From an uncultured Collinsella sp. (GTDB lineage Bacteria > Actinomycetota > Coriobacteriia > Coriobacteriales > Coriobacteriaceae), in contig CABURG010000034.1 of assembly GCA_902493835.1 (NCBI GenBank), positions 1 to 14,248 on the forward strand: a stretch of DNA of 14,248 nucleotides, given 5' to 3'. This document shows, one piece after another, positions 6,249 to 12,881 of the stretch. Both the position numbers and the translations under genes were made by a program. The notes under the pieces were generated by a model. The model did not search any database. It was not told the origin of the DNA and saw only the letters and a program-made list of their open reading frames with translations. Position 1 is the first letter of the stretch. Each line of letters starts with the position of its first letter.

Positions 6249-7098
6249 GGGAAAGCTCCTGAGCCAAGCGGACAAAGTCGGCAACATCAAGCGTCTCGGC
6301 GCGCGTGGTGGGTGCGATACCGCAAGCCTCAAAGGCGGCATCGAGCACGTCCTTGGCAAAGCCGTTGGCGCTCATAGAATTGCGGATGGTCTTGCGACGC
6401 TGAGCAAATGCAGCATCAATCACGCGGGCCACAAATTCGCGATCGAGTCCTTCGGGCACCACGCCGTCAACACGGTCGATACGCACGACGGCCGAGTCCA
6501 CGTGCGGCGCCGGCATAAAGCAACGCGGCGGCACCTCAAAGCGACCCGTCACCTGCGCATACAGGCCGAGCTTTGCCGTATAGCCGCCATAGGTCTTGTT
6601 GCCCGGCACTGCGGCAATGCGATCGGCAACCTCCTTTTGCACCATAACGACGGCACGCTTGAGCGCCGGCATCGTCTGGAAGAACTGCAGGATGATCGTC
6701 GCCGCCACGTTATAGGGCAGGTTCGCGACAAACACCGTCGGCTCACCGCCCGCGGTCTGTTCAATCTGCTCCGGCGTCACCCTGAGCGCGTCGCCCATGA
6801 TAAAGCGGAAGTTGGCATAGTCGGCGGCGTGAGCATCGAGCACCGGCTCGAGCTCGGGGTCGGCCTCGATCGACGTGACGCACGCCGCCTCCTGCAGCAG
6901 CGCAAGTGTGAGCGTACCAACGCCCGGGCCAACCTCGAGCACGCGCTCATCGCCCGTGAGCTCGGCAAGCTCGCAGATACGCTCGATCACATGATTGTCG
7001 ATTAGAAAGTTCTGGCCCAGGCGATGCTTGGTCGCAAGGCCAAACTCCTCCAGCAGCTCCCTGGTGGCCGTGGGGTTTGCCAAAGGCGAAGTTGTCAT
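6238..7098 (-). CDS. rsmA: 16S rRNA adenine(1518/1519)-N6 dimethyltransferase
   Basis: Also known as KsgA. It dimethylates two adjacent adenosines in the 3'-terminal hairpin of 16S rRNA during late small-subunit assembly; loss gives kasugamycin resistance. The 286-residue protein shows LGQNFLID (about 28-35), the S-adenosylmethionine loop VLEVGPGVGTLT, an acidic IEAD strand end, and the catalytic NLPYN motif. The C-terminal helical domain is complete. AAGGAGG sits six bases before the ATG at 7098. The gene starts only 38 bases after the metG terminator hairpin, leaving little room for a separate promoter, and it overlaps tatD downstream. Confidence 0.96.
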   Translation of the reverse strand: MTTSPLANPTATRELLEEFGLATKHRLGQNFLIDNHVIERICELAELTGDERVLEVGPGVGTLTLALLQEAACVTSIEADPELEPVLDAHAADYANFRFIMGDALRVTPEQIEQTAGGEPTVFVANLPYNVAATIILQFFQTMPALKRAVVMVQKEVADRIAAVPGNKTYGGYTAKLGLYAQVTGRFEVPPRCFMPAPHVDSAVVRIDRVDGVVPEGLDREFVARVIDAAFAQRRKTIRNSMSANGFAKDVLDAAFEACGIAPTTRAETLDVADFVRLAQELSHDA

Positions 7099-7136
7099 AG
7101 TTGCCTCCTTAGCATGATGGCGGCGTCTTGAAACAA

Positions 7137-7166
7137 AAGGGCATGGACCGTGGCGGCCATGCCCTT
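7137..7166 (-). terminator. Terminator between metG and rsmA
   Basis: A perfect 10-bp minus-strand stem AAGGGCATGG/CCATGCCCTT with a 10-base loop, then TTGTTT. It lies 37 bases past the metG stop and 38 bases before the rsmA start. The U tract is interrupted, so partial read-through into rsmA is plausible. Confidence 0.75.
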
Positions 7167-7203
7167 ACAGCTAAACAGCAAATTGCCGATATGGCGCGGC
7201 GTC

Positions 7204-8805
7204 TTAGCCCAGACGCGGGAACAGCGGCTCACCCTTCTCAACGGGCTGACCACCGGCAAGCAGGCCCCAAGCGCAAATGCCCTTGAGGTCGTCGCTCGCG
7301 GCCTCGCCCTCACAGGACAGACGGCGCAGGGCCTCGGCAGAAGTCTGGGGCATGAGCGGCATCAGCAGGTGAGCGGCAATGCGGATGGCCTCGAGCAGGT
7401 TGTAGATCACAAATGCCAGTTCGTCAGCCTTGGCCTCGTCCTTGGCAAGCGCCCAGGGCTCAGAGTCCTCGATGTAGTGGTTGGCGGCGTGGATGAGCTC
7501 CATGACCTCGTCCTTAGCTCCGCCGTAATCGAGCACGTCCATCTTGGCCATGTAGCGCTCGACCAGACCGTCGGCGATCTTTGCTAGCGGGTTGTCGAAC
7601 GCATCGAACGATGCGGGCTTGGCGGGCGCGCAACCATCAAAGTACTTTGCGCTCATGTTGAGCGAACGTGAGATGAGATTGCCCCAGCTGTTGGCCAGGT
7701 CGGCGTTGTAGACCTGCTCCATGCGATCGAAGCTGATGGCGCCGTCGGTACCGGGAACGACGTCGGTCATGAAGTAGTAGCGATAGCCCTCGACGCCCAG
7801 CATGTCGATAACGTCCTGCGGAGCGATGGCGTTGCCGCGGCTCTTGGACATCTTCTCGGCCTTGCCAGTCTCGGCATTGCGCACGGTCAGGAAGCCGTGG
7901 GCAAAGACGTGCTCGGGCAGGGCCTCGCCGATGGCCATGAGCATGGCGGGCCAAATGACGCAGTGGAAGCGGATGATGTCCTTACCCACGATGTGGAACT
8001 GCGCGGGCCAGCGATAGGCCAGCTCGGCACGCGCCTCGTCGGTGTCGACACCGTAGCCGACGGCCGTCATATAGTTGAGCAGCGCGTCGAACCATACATA
8101 GGTCACATGGCCCTCGTCAAACGGGACCTGGATGCCCCAGTCAAAGCTCGTGCGGCTCACGGAAAGATCGTTGAGGCCGCCCTCGACAAAGCTGCGAACC
8201 TCGTTCATGCGGAACGCAGGCTCGACAAAGTCGGGGTGCTCGTCATAGAGCTTGAGCAGCTTGTCCTGGAAGGCGGAAAGCTTAAAGAAGTAGGACTCCT
8301 CCTGCACGCGCTCAAGCGGACGGTGGCAGTCGGGGCACAGGTGCTGGCCGACGCTGCCGTACTCCTCGTCGCCCTTCTGGACCTGCGTATCAGTGAAGTA
8401 GGTCTCGTCAGGCACGCAATACCAACCGTCGTAGCTGCCCTTATACAGGTAGCCGGACTCCTTCATGCGCTCCCACAGGTACTGCACGGCATGATGCTGG
8501 CGCGGCTCGGTGGTGCGGATGAAGTCGTCGTTGGAAATCTCGAGCTTGCTCCAAAGCTCCTTGAAGTGCGGGGCCTGGCTGTCGGTCCACTCCTGCGGCG
8601 TCATGCCATGCTTGGCTGCGGCCTCGGCGACCTTCTCGCCGTGCTCGTCCATGCCGGTCAGGAACTTGACGTTATAGCCGGCGGAGCGACGATAACGGGC
8701 CTGAACGTCGGCGATGATGGTGGAATAGGCCGTGCCCAGGTGCGGATCGGCGTTGACGTAGTAGATGGGCGTCGTGATAAAGAACGAAGGCTTGCTTTGA
8801 TCCAT
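7204..8805 (-). CDS. metG: Methionyl-tRNA synthetase
   Basis: A class I synthetase that charges initiator and elongator tRNA-Met. In the 533-residue product the HIGH-type signature is HLGT (22-25) and the ATP loop is KMSKSRGNA (319-327). The zinc-knuckle region reads CVPDE (131-135) followed by CPDCHRP (158-164), so one of the four usual Cys ligand positions is Asp134. The anticodon-binding helical domain follows. There is no C-terminal EMAP/Trbp111-like tRNA-binding domain, so this is the short form. GGAGG lies nine bases before the ATG at 8805. It follows rsmI by 69 bases without a visible terminator and ends in a strong hairpin, so it is probably the last gene of the GH5-like/rsmI/metG unit. 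Confidence 0.97.
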   Translation of the reverse strand: MDQSKPSFFITTPIYYVNADPHLGTAYSTIIADVQARYRRSAGYNVKFLTGMDEHGEKVAEAAAKHGMTPQEWTDSQAPHFKELWSKLEISNDDFIRTTEPRQHHAVQYLWERMKESGYLYKGSYDGWYCVPDETYFTDTQVQKGDEEYGSVGQHLCPDCHRPLERVQEESYFFKLSAFQDKLLKLYDEHPDFVEPAFRMNEVRSFVEGGLNDLSVSRTSFDWGIQVPFDEGHVTYVWFDALLNYMTAVGYGVDTDEARAELAYRWPAQFHIVGKDIIRFHCVIWPAMLMAIGEALPEHVFAHGFLTVRNAETGKAEKMSKSRGNAIAPQDVIDMLGVEGYRYYFMTDVVPGTDGAISFDRMEQVYNADLANSWGNLISRSLNMSAKYFDGCAPAKPASFDAFDNPLAKIADGLVERYMAKMDVLDYGGAKDEVMELIHAANHYIEDSEPWALAKDEAKADELAFVIYNLLEAIRIAAHLLMPLMPQTSAEALRRLSCEGEAASDDLKGICAWGLLAGGQPVEKGEPLFPRLG

Positions 8806-8874
8806 GGGGTTTGTCCTCCAGAAAAACGTTGCATACAGGGGATGATTCTAGCGCAAGGGCTGGATATCCTCCAT

Positions 8875-9753
8875 CTATTGCATATCGAGCACCATGGCAT
8901 AGACATCGCGCTTGCGACGCGAATACTTCTGAGACAGGCGCTTGGCCACCGCAGACGCGGGCTCCCCCTCCTCGAGCGCGGCGCGGATATCCTCGCGCAG
9001 GGCCTCGTCGGGATCCGCTGCCGCGGCGCCAACCGGCACGGCACCGGCCTCCTCATCCTCGCTCGGCGGCGCGATGACCAGCGCAATCTCGCCCTTTACC
9101 TCGCCGCGAGCACGCAGCTCCTCGGCGAGCTGGGCAGCGGGCCCGCGCAAGACTTCCTCGTGCAGCTTGGTGAGTTCGCGGCAGACGGCAACCTCACGCT
9201 GGGGAAAAACCTCTGCCACGGCCTCGAGCGTCGTCACGATGCGATGTGGAGACTCGTAGAAGATGAGTGCGCCGGGCACCACGGCAAGGCGCTGCAAACG
9301 GCGCACGCGGTCGCCGTGCTTTCGGCCCAAAAAGCCCTCAAAGAAAAAATGCTCGCAGGGAATGCCGGACGAAACGAGCGCCGTGACGCAAGCGGAGGGC
9401 CCGGGGATAACTTCTACGGGCACATCGGCCTCACGCGCCGCCTCGACCAGCGCCTGGCCGGGATCGGACACGCTCGGCATGCCGGCGTCCGAGGCAAAGG
9501 CGAGGGTCTCCCCCGCCAGCAGACGGTCGACCAGGCCGGCGGCGCGGCTGGCGATCACATTCTCGTCGCAACGGACAAGCGGCTTGGAAATGCCCAGGTG
9601 CATCAGCAGCTTTGACGTCACACGCGTGTCTTCGCAGCAGATGGCATCGGCGGCGGCAAAGGCCTCGCCAACGCGCGGGGACAGGTCGCCCAAGTTGCCG
9701 ATGGGCGTTCCGACCACATAGAGTTTGCCCGTATGGGCGCTGTTTTGCGTCAT
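8875..9753 (-). CDS. rsmI: 16S rRNA (cytidine-1402-2'-O)-methyltransferase RsmI
   Basis: A tetrapyrrole-methylase-fold enzyme that uses S-adenosylmethionine to 2'-O-methylate C1402 in the decoding centre of 16S rRNA. The 292-residue product shows the family landmarks LYVVGTPIGNLGDLS (11-25), CEDTRVTSKLL, ASDAGMPSVSDPG, VIPGPSACVTALVSSG, FEGFLGRK and FYESPHRI. The C-terminal stretch after IALVI is Ala/Glu-rich and variable (about 230-255), then a basic helical tail. The ATG at 9753 lies 6 bases after the upstream GH5-like stop. The ribosome site is weak (AGG overlapping that stop), so translation is probably coupled. Confidence 0.95.
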   Translation of the reverse strand: MTQNSAHTGKLYVVGTPIGNLGDLSPRVGEAFAAADAICCEDTRVTSKLLMHLGISKPLVRCDENVIASRAAGLVDRLLAGETLAFASDAGMPSVSDPGQALVEAAREADVPVEVIPGPSACVTALVSSGIPCEHFFFEGFLGRKHGDRVRRLQRLAVVPGALIFYESPHRIVTTLEAVAEVFPQREVAVCRELTKLHEEVLRGPAAQLAEELRARGEVKGEIALVIAPPSEDEEAGAVPVGAAAADPDEALREDIRAALEEGEPASAVAKRLSQKYSRRKRDVYAMVLDMQ

Positions 9754-9759
9754 ATCAAC

Positions 9760-10821
9760 CTATTCAATCATGCCGCGCTCGAGCGTACCGAGCGCCGCGC
9801 GGGCGTCCCATGCTGTAATGCGCTTCTCGGTCTTCCACGTTTGGAAGAACCAACCGGCAGCCGGCGCAAACGAAGCCAGCTGGTTGGCGATAAACACGCG
9901 CTCGTAGGCATTGCGGCCCTCGGGCGTAACCGACGAGTTGGCAAAGATCGCCGCGCCCGACCATTCGCCCACCAGCACGGGGAACCCAGTCGAAATCGCC
10001 TCTTTAAGCTCGCGCTTGTTGCGCGAAATCGCCGTCGTCAGCCCGCGGGGGCTCGTGATGTCGAGCGCATGTTCGTCGCGGTAATGGTACAGGTGAAGGT
10101 CCATGTAGACGTTCTTGTACTTAGCGCCGCGCATAAAATGCTTCCACTCGCTGGGATGCCCCGAAGACGAGAAGACGACGATCTTATCCTCGGGCATATA
10201 CGAACGGACAAGCTCATAGGCATCGCGATAGAAGTTGCGCAGGTAGTGCGCCGGAATGCCATCCGTCATGGTGAAGAGGCTCTTGCGGACACTCATCTGC
10301 GGCGTATCCAGCAGCTCAATACCCAGCAGGCTCTCGGCCTCGCCGTAACGCTCGGCCAAGCGCTCGAGCACGTCGAGTGCGACATGACGACCGTTGGTGG
10401 ACGAATGCCATTCGGCAACAGCCTCTGGCGTGGCGGGCGAATCGTTGGAATCGCGCTGGCCACCGGGCACAGTTGCCAGATCGAGCAGCACGCGGATGTC
10501 GTACTTGGCAGCCCACTCAATTGCACGGTCGATGTAGTCGACAACCGAGATGTAGGACGCATCGGACTCCTGCGAGCCAAAGGCATACCAGGGCACCGGC
10601 AGACGCACGGCATTGAGACCGATCTGCGCCATGCGACGGAAATCGTCCTCGCTCACAAACGTCTCGTAATGACGGCGCATGCGCTCGTTATAGGCGGCGG
10701 TGCCCATGGCCTCCTGCAGCTCGGCCGCGTTGGATGCACCGGTCGCCGCGTATAGCGACGGAGTCACCCAAGGCTCGGGAATAAACCAGCCAGAGAGATT
10801 AACGCCGAGTATCCTCTCCAT
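9760..10821 (-). CDS. GH5-like (exo-beta-1,3-glucanase-type) protein with altered active site
   Basis: A 353-residue protein resembling family 5 glycosidases of the fungal Exg type, with GVNLSGWFIPEPWVTPSL at the N terminus (6-23). There is no signal peptide, so it is cytoplasmic. Several active-site elements remain: DLHLYHY (241-247), nucleophile motif VGEWS with Glu286, and GWFFQTWKTE (323-332). Two do not. The usual GIELLNEP reads GIELLDTP (167-174), so the acid/base Glu is Thr173. The usual LDLHGAPGSQNG reads LDLATVPGGQRD (113-124), losing the conserved His. Retaining hydrolysis is therefore doubtful; it may be a sugar-binding pseudoenzyme or use different chemistry. The ATG at 10821 follows AAGGGGG; longer in-frame starts run through noncoding repeats. 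It leads an operon with rsmI and metG. Confidence 0.85.
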   Translation of the reverse strand: MERILGVNLSGWFIPEPWVTPSLYAATGASNAAELQEAMGTAAYNERMRRHYETFVSEDDFRRMAQIGLNAVRLPVPWYAFGSQESDASYISVVDYIDRAIEWAAKYDIRVLLDLATVPGGQRDSNDSPATPEAVAEWHSSTNGRHVALDVLERLAERYGEAESLLGIELLDTPQMSVRKSLFTMTDGIPAHYLRNFYRDAYELVRSYMPEDKIVVFSSSGHPSEWKHFMRGAKYKNVYMDLHLYHYRDEHALDITSPRGLTTAISRNKRELKEAISTGFPVLVGEWSGAAIFANSSVTPEGRNAYERVFIANQLASFAPAAGWFFQTWKTEKRITAWDARAALGTLERGMIE

Positions 10822-10840
10822 CACTGCCCCCTTCGGATCG

Positions 10841-10857
10841 TGCAGGCCGAGCCTGCA
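10841..10857. promoter_or_regulatory. Perfect inverted repeat in the 5' leader of the GH5-like gene
   Basis: TGCAGGC-CGA-GCCTGCA, a perfect 7-bp hairpin, ends 19 bases upstream of the start codon and just before the ribosome site. It could be an operator or a leader hairpin affecting translation; the sequence does not decide. Confidence 0.45.
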
Positions 10858-10886
10858 TCGTATTGCATAGGAAAAGTATCGTTTTG

Positions 10887-10926
10887 AGTATACCCGCGCG
10901 TGCGGACAGACGACCGAACGGTCTGT
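10887..10926 (-). promoter_or_regulatory. Promoter and operator-like site of the GH5-like/rsmI/metG operon
   Basis: TATACT on the minus strand (10887-10892) is a good -10 box, but no clear -35 box is seen. The -35 region is instead covered by nested inverted repeats: GACCG-AA-CGGTC (10912-10923) inside ACAGAC (10906-10911) and GTCTGT (10921-10926). This is the size and placement of a dimeric repressor or activator site. The regulator is not in the window. Confidence 0.4.
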
Positions 10927-11012
10927 AAAGTGGCGCAAAAGCGGGAGGAATGTCTGGGAGCAGACGGGCTCGGGATGGTGCGCCGAGATGTACATATGCG
11001 CCGGAAGTAGGC

Positions 11013-11188
11013 GGCCGAAAAGCGCATCCCGTTCTGAGCGCGGGATCTGGGACGCAGTTTCCGCCAAAGACCGCAAAAGGAAAGCACATCCCATTCTGAC
11101 GCCGGATTCCGGGTCGCGCTTTCCCAAGCGGCCTCAAAGCGGAAAACGCATCCCACTCTGAAGCCAAATTCCGGGACGCAATTTCCGC
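11013..11188. repeat. Three tandem 62-bp palindromic repeats
   Basis: Three degenerate units recur exactly 62 bp apart, with the CATCCC anchor at 11025, 11087 and 11149. Each unit is an imperfect hairpin. The clearest is 11139-11188, where GCGGAAAACGCATCCC and GGGACGCAATTTCCGC pair across an 18-base centre. The second is 11071-11131 with CCGC/GCGG and GGAAAGC/GCTTTCC arms. The first is about 11013-11064. Open frames across it change frame at each unit because 62 is not a multiple of three, so it is noncoding. The rest of the 10822-11200 gap holds the operon promoter described separately. Confidence 0.8.
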
Positions 11189-11208
11189 AGAGCCCTCAAT
11201 AAAAGAAA

Positions 11209-11230
11209 AGGACCCCTTTGCAGAGGTCCT
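11209..11230 (-). terminator. Terminator of tRNA-Phe
   Basis: Minus-strand stem AGGACCTC, loop tgcaaa, GGGGTCCT (one wobble), followed by TTTTCTTTT. It lies 13 bases past the tRNA 3' end. Confidence 0.8.
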
Positions 11231-11243
11231 AGTCAATTCAAGG

Positions 11244-11316
<73 letters not shown>

Positions 11317-11348
11317 ATTTGAGGTGTGCCTTGTTTCAAGGCTTGATT

Positions 11349-11376
11349 AGTATAACCAAGGACGCGTTCCGGTCAA
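11349..11376 (-). promoter_or_regulatory. tRNA-Phe promoter
   Basis: Minus-strand TTGACC (11371-11376), a 16-base spacer, then TATACT (11349-11354). Both boxes are close to consensus. Transcription would begin about 26 bases before the mature tRNA. Confidence 0.75.
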
Positions 11377-11439
11377 CCGAGAATTTTAAAAAAGTTTTTG
11401 GGCACAGCCTCGGTTCTATAAATCGGCACGTCAGAGGCA

Positions 11440-11727
11440 TCAGCCGGCAGCAAGAAGTTTTTCACTCAGAGCCGCACGGGCAAACTCACTTGGCGTCATC
11501 CCCTCGGCAGCCGCCCGTCGACGAATGGCCTCCTTCATTCCCAGAGGAATCTTGACCGACAGCGTTGCCGTCCCCTCACCTGAGAGCGGGGGCCGTCCAT
11601 GCACGATCCCACCAACGGTGTGTTCGCCATCCGGAAACTCTCCGCGCTCGTACGACTCGCACCACGCGTCAATCATTTCATCCGTTACAACCTGACCATT
11701 AGCGGCCGTATACGTCTTGCCCATCAT
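11440..11727 (-). CDS. Ribbon-helix-helix antitoxin-like protein
   Basis: A 95-residue protein. The C-terminal third, TATLSVKIPLGMKEAIRRRA followed by AEGMTPSEFARAALSEKL (about 53-91), has the form of a CopG/Arc-type ribbon-helix-helix: a DNA-contacting strand with alternating polar residues, then two helices. The N-terminal half (TAANGQVVTDEMIDAWCESY, then a Gly/Pro-rich linker with GRPPLS) is probably the toxin-binding part. Its ATG overlaps the stop of the upstream toxin-like gene in an ATGA junction, so translation is coupled. Family members neutralise the partner toxin and repress their own operon; a perfect inverted repeat upstream of the pair fits that. The antitoxin role is inferred from fold and layout. 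Confidence 0.75.
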   Translation of the reverse strand: MMGKTYTAANGQVVTDEMIDAWCESYERGEFPDGEHTVGGIVHGRPPLSGEGTATLSVKIPLGMKEAIRRRAAAEGMTPSEFARAALSEKLLAAG

Positions 11728-11990
11728 CGACCCCTTTGCCGAGCCTGTTCAATCTCCTGCCAAAATTTCTTCTGGACTGGAGACAAGGCATGAATGATAA
11801 GCCACCCACGGACAAGCTCGACCGCGACAAGCTCCACGCTTCGTCCGTCTGAGAGCCATCCAATTGCAAGCCATCTCGGCGGCTCGTCCTTCGGCTCGCG
11901 ACGAATGCACTCAGTAACCGCAAGCCAAGCGCTAAGCACCTGCTTTTCCGTCAGGTGCTTTTTAGCGTTGGGATGGATCTCAACATCCAT
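11724..11990 (-). CDS. Small toxin-like protein (BrnT/RelE-like) of a toxin-antitoxin pair
   Basis: An 88-residue protein starting MDVEIHPNAKKHLTEKQV. The middle has a run of predicted beta strands (WLAIGWLSDGRSVELVAVEL, then WLIIHALSP) and a Lys/Arg-rich C terminus. This helix-then-sheet pattern, the size, and the HALSPVQKKF ending resemble BrnT or RelE/ParE-superfamily ribonuclease toxins, but the match is by pattern only. The toxin-first order with a ribbon-helix-helix partner fits BrnT-BrnA. I chose the ATG at 11990 because GGAGGAG precedes it. A longer in-frame start enters the upstream intergenic region and has no support. Catalytic residues cannot be assigned confidently. Confidence 0.65.
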   Translation of the reverse strand: MDVEIHPNAKKHLTEKQVLSAWLAVTECIRREPKDEPPRWLAIGWLSDGRSVELVAVELVRGWLIIHALSPVQKKFWQEIEQARQRGR

Positions 11991-12015
11991 GCATCTTCTC
12001 CTCCATCTTACCCAA

Positions 12016-12030
12016 TTTCGTATGACGAAA
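12016..12030. promoter_or_regulatory. Operator-like inverted repeat upstream of the toxin-antitoxin pair
   Basis: TTTCGT-ATG-ACGAAA is a perfect inverted repeat in the 58-bp gap before the toxin gene. On the minus strand a TTGGCG -35-like box lies upstream (12040-12045). With 17-base spacing its weak -10 (TACGAA) would fall inside the repeat. A ribbon-helix-helix antitoxin binding here would block its own promoter; this is inference. Confidence 0.5.
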
Positions 12031-12048
12031 GTCCACTGTCGCCAATTC

Positions 12049-12408
12049 TTAAGCCGGCACGCGTTGGAGAGCAGGAGTCGAAACAATGATTGAAGGACGC
12101 TCTAGTACGGCCCAGGCGCCGAGGCAGGAGCACATGCGCCAAGGACGAACGTTTTCGTAGCGCGCGAGGATATTGCCGTCGCGATCGATGAAGGCGATGT
12201 CGATGGGATAGGCCATAAAACACGTATGGACCGAAGAGCAGCGTGGAAACGCCATGACGAGCGACAGGCCGTTGGCGGCAACCGGACGCCGTCCCAGCAT
12301 GCCGCGCAGGCGCACGACAAACGACTCCGCCACCACAAACTCGGCCGGCGTCCAACCCAGCCTATTGAGTGCCCGCGCGTAGGCGATGTAGGACGAGACC
12401 GCGGTCAC
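12049..12408 (-). CDS. DUF192 family protein
   Basis: A 119-residue protein of the DUF192 family. The family pattern is visible as RLRGMLGRRP (substrate-loop region), FPRCSSVHTCFMAYPIDIAFID and ENVRPWR, followed by LGAWAVLERPS. The molecular function is not established. I chose the GTG at 12408, whose GTGA overlaps the TGA stop of the TadE-like gene by four bases, and GGGGGTGG lies before it. An ATG seven codons upstream (12429) is possible but has no ribosome site. Position at the end of a Tad-type operon suggests a role linked to envelope or pilus genes. DUF192 proteins are often exported, but no N-terminal signal is visible here. Confidence 0.85.
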   Translation of the reverse strand: MTAVSSYIAYARALNRLGWTPAEFVVAESFVVRLRGMLGRRPVAANGLSLVMAFPRCSSVHTCFMAYPIDIAFIDRDGNILARYENVRPWRMCSCLGAWAVLERPSIIVSTPALQRVPA

Positions 12409-12881
12409 ATGACCACCCCCGGATGCCATGGATCGACCGTCACCGCGCGCTCGTGCGACAACGTTGTCGGCGCCCCCAGCGGAACGCCAGCGATGCTGAG
12501 AGAAGTCGGCCACGGCTCATAGTGCATGGTGCAGGTGTAGGTCCTAAACGTACCGGATAGGGAGAGCAGGCCACCATCTGATGCCTTCGCGCCTTGCTCG
12601 CTCGACACTTCGATCTGCAAGTCATAGCCTTCCATGGCATTCAGAATTTGAGTCTGGACCGTCGCCGAGGCATCGGCAGAGCTTTCGTCGCCCTCCCCCT
12701 CCGACGCCACGGCATGCGCTAGCACGATGTCGGGCACCACGCGGTCGAAGCGCGCGACAGCGCTGGCAAAGATCATGACGTTGTACACGATGAGTGCCAG
12801 CACCAGCAAAACGGGCGTAACCACTGCCATCTCCACCGTCGCTTGGGCGCGCTCCTCGCGCAGACGCATGCGGATACTCAT
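12405..12881 (-). CDS. TadE-like pilus assembly protein (pseudopilin type)
   Basis: A 158-residue protein with the TadE/TadG N-terminal pattern. A short charged leader (MSIRMRLREERAQ) is followed by ATVEMAVVTPVLLVLALIVY, a hydrophobic helix with Glu five residues after Gln13-Ala14, as in class III pilin-like precursors. The remainder is an exported domain with two cysteines. TadE-like minor pilins support Flp/Tad fimbriae used for adhesion. The start overlaps the upstream stop (TAATG) and the end overlaps DUF192 (GTGA), so all three are translationally coupled. The rest of the tad locus (cpaF, tadB, tadC, flp) would lie beyond the right edge; it is not seen. Confidence 0.82.
   Translation of the reverse strand: MSIRMRLREERAQATVEMAVVTPVLLVLALIVYNVMIFASAVARFDRVVPDIVLAHAVASEGEGDESSADASATVQTQILNAMEGYDLQIEVSSEQGAKASDGGLLSLSGTFRTYTCTMHYEPWPTSLSIAGVPLGAPTTLSHERAVTVDPWHPGVVM

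Noticed and set aside
8806..8874. T-box or other riboswitch upstream of metG or serS
   Set aside because: The available leaders are too short and no conserved T-box sequence or specifier structure was seen.
7897..9615. 572-residue plus-strand open frame opposite metG and rsmI
   Set aside because: It spans two well-supported minus-strand genes and has no recognisable domain; long antisense frames are expected at this GC content.
9733..10755. 340-residue plus-strand open frame opposite the GH5-like gene
   Set aside because: Antisense shadow; the minus-strand frame has clear GH5 family motifs.
11013..11188. CRISPR array
   Set aside because: The units are contiguous, degenerate and palindromic over their whole length, with no unique spacers and no cas genes.
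10799..11236. Minus-strand frames across the 62-bp repeats, including N-terminal extensions of the GH5-like gene
   Set aside because: The repeat period breaks the reading frame at each unit, and the tRNA-Phe terminator and operon promoter lie inside; the RBS-supported start is 10821.
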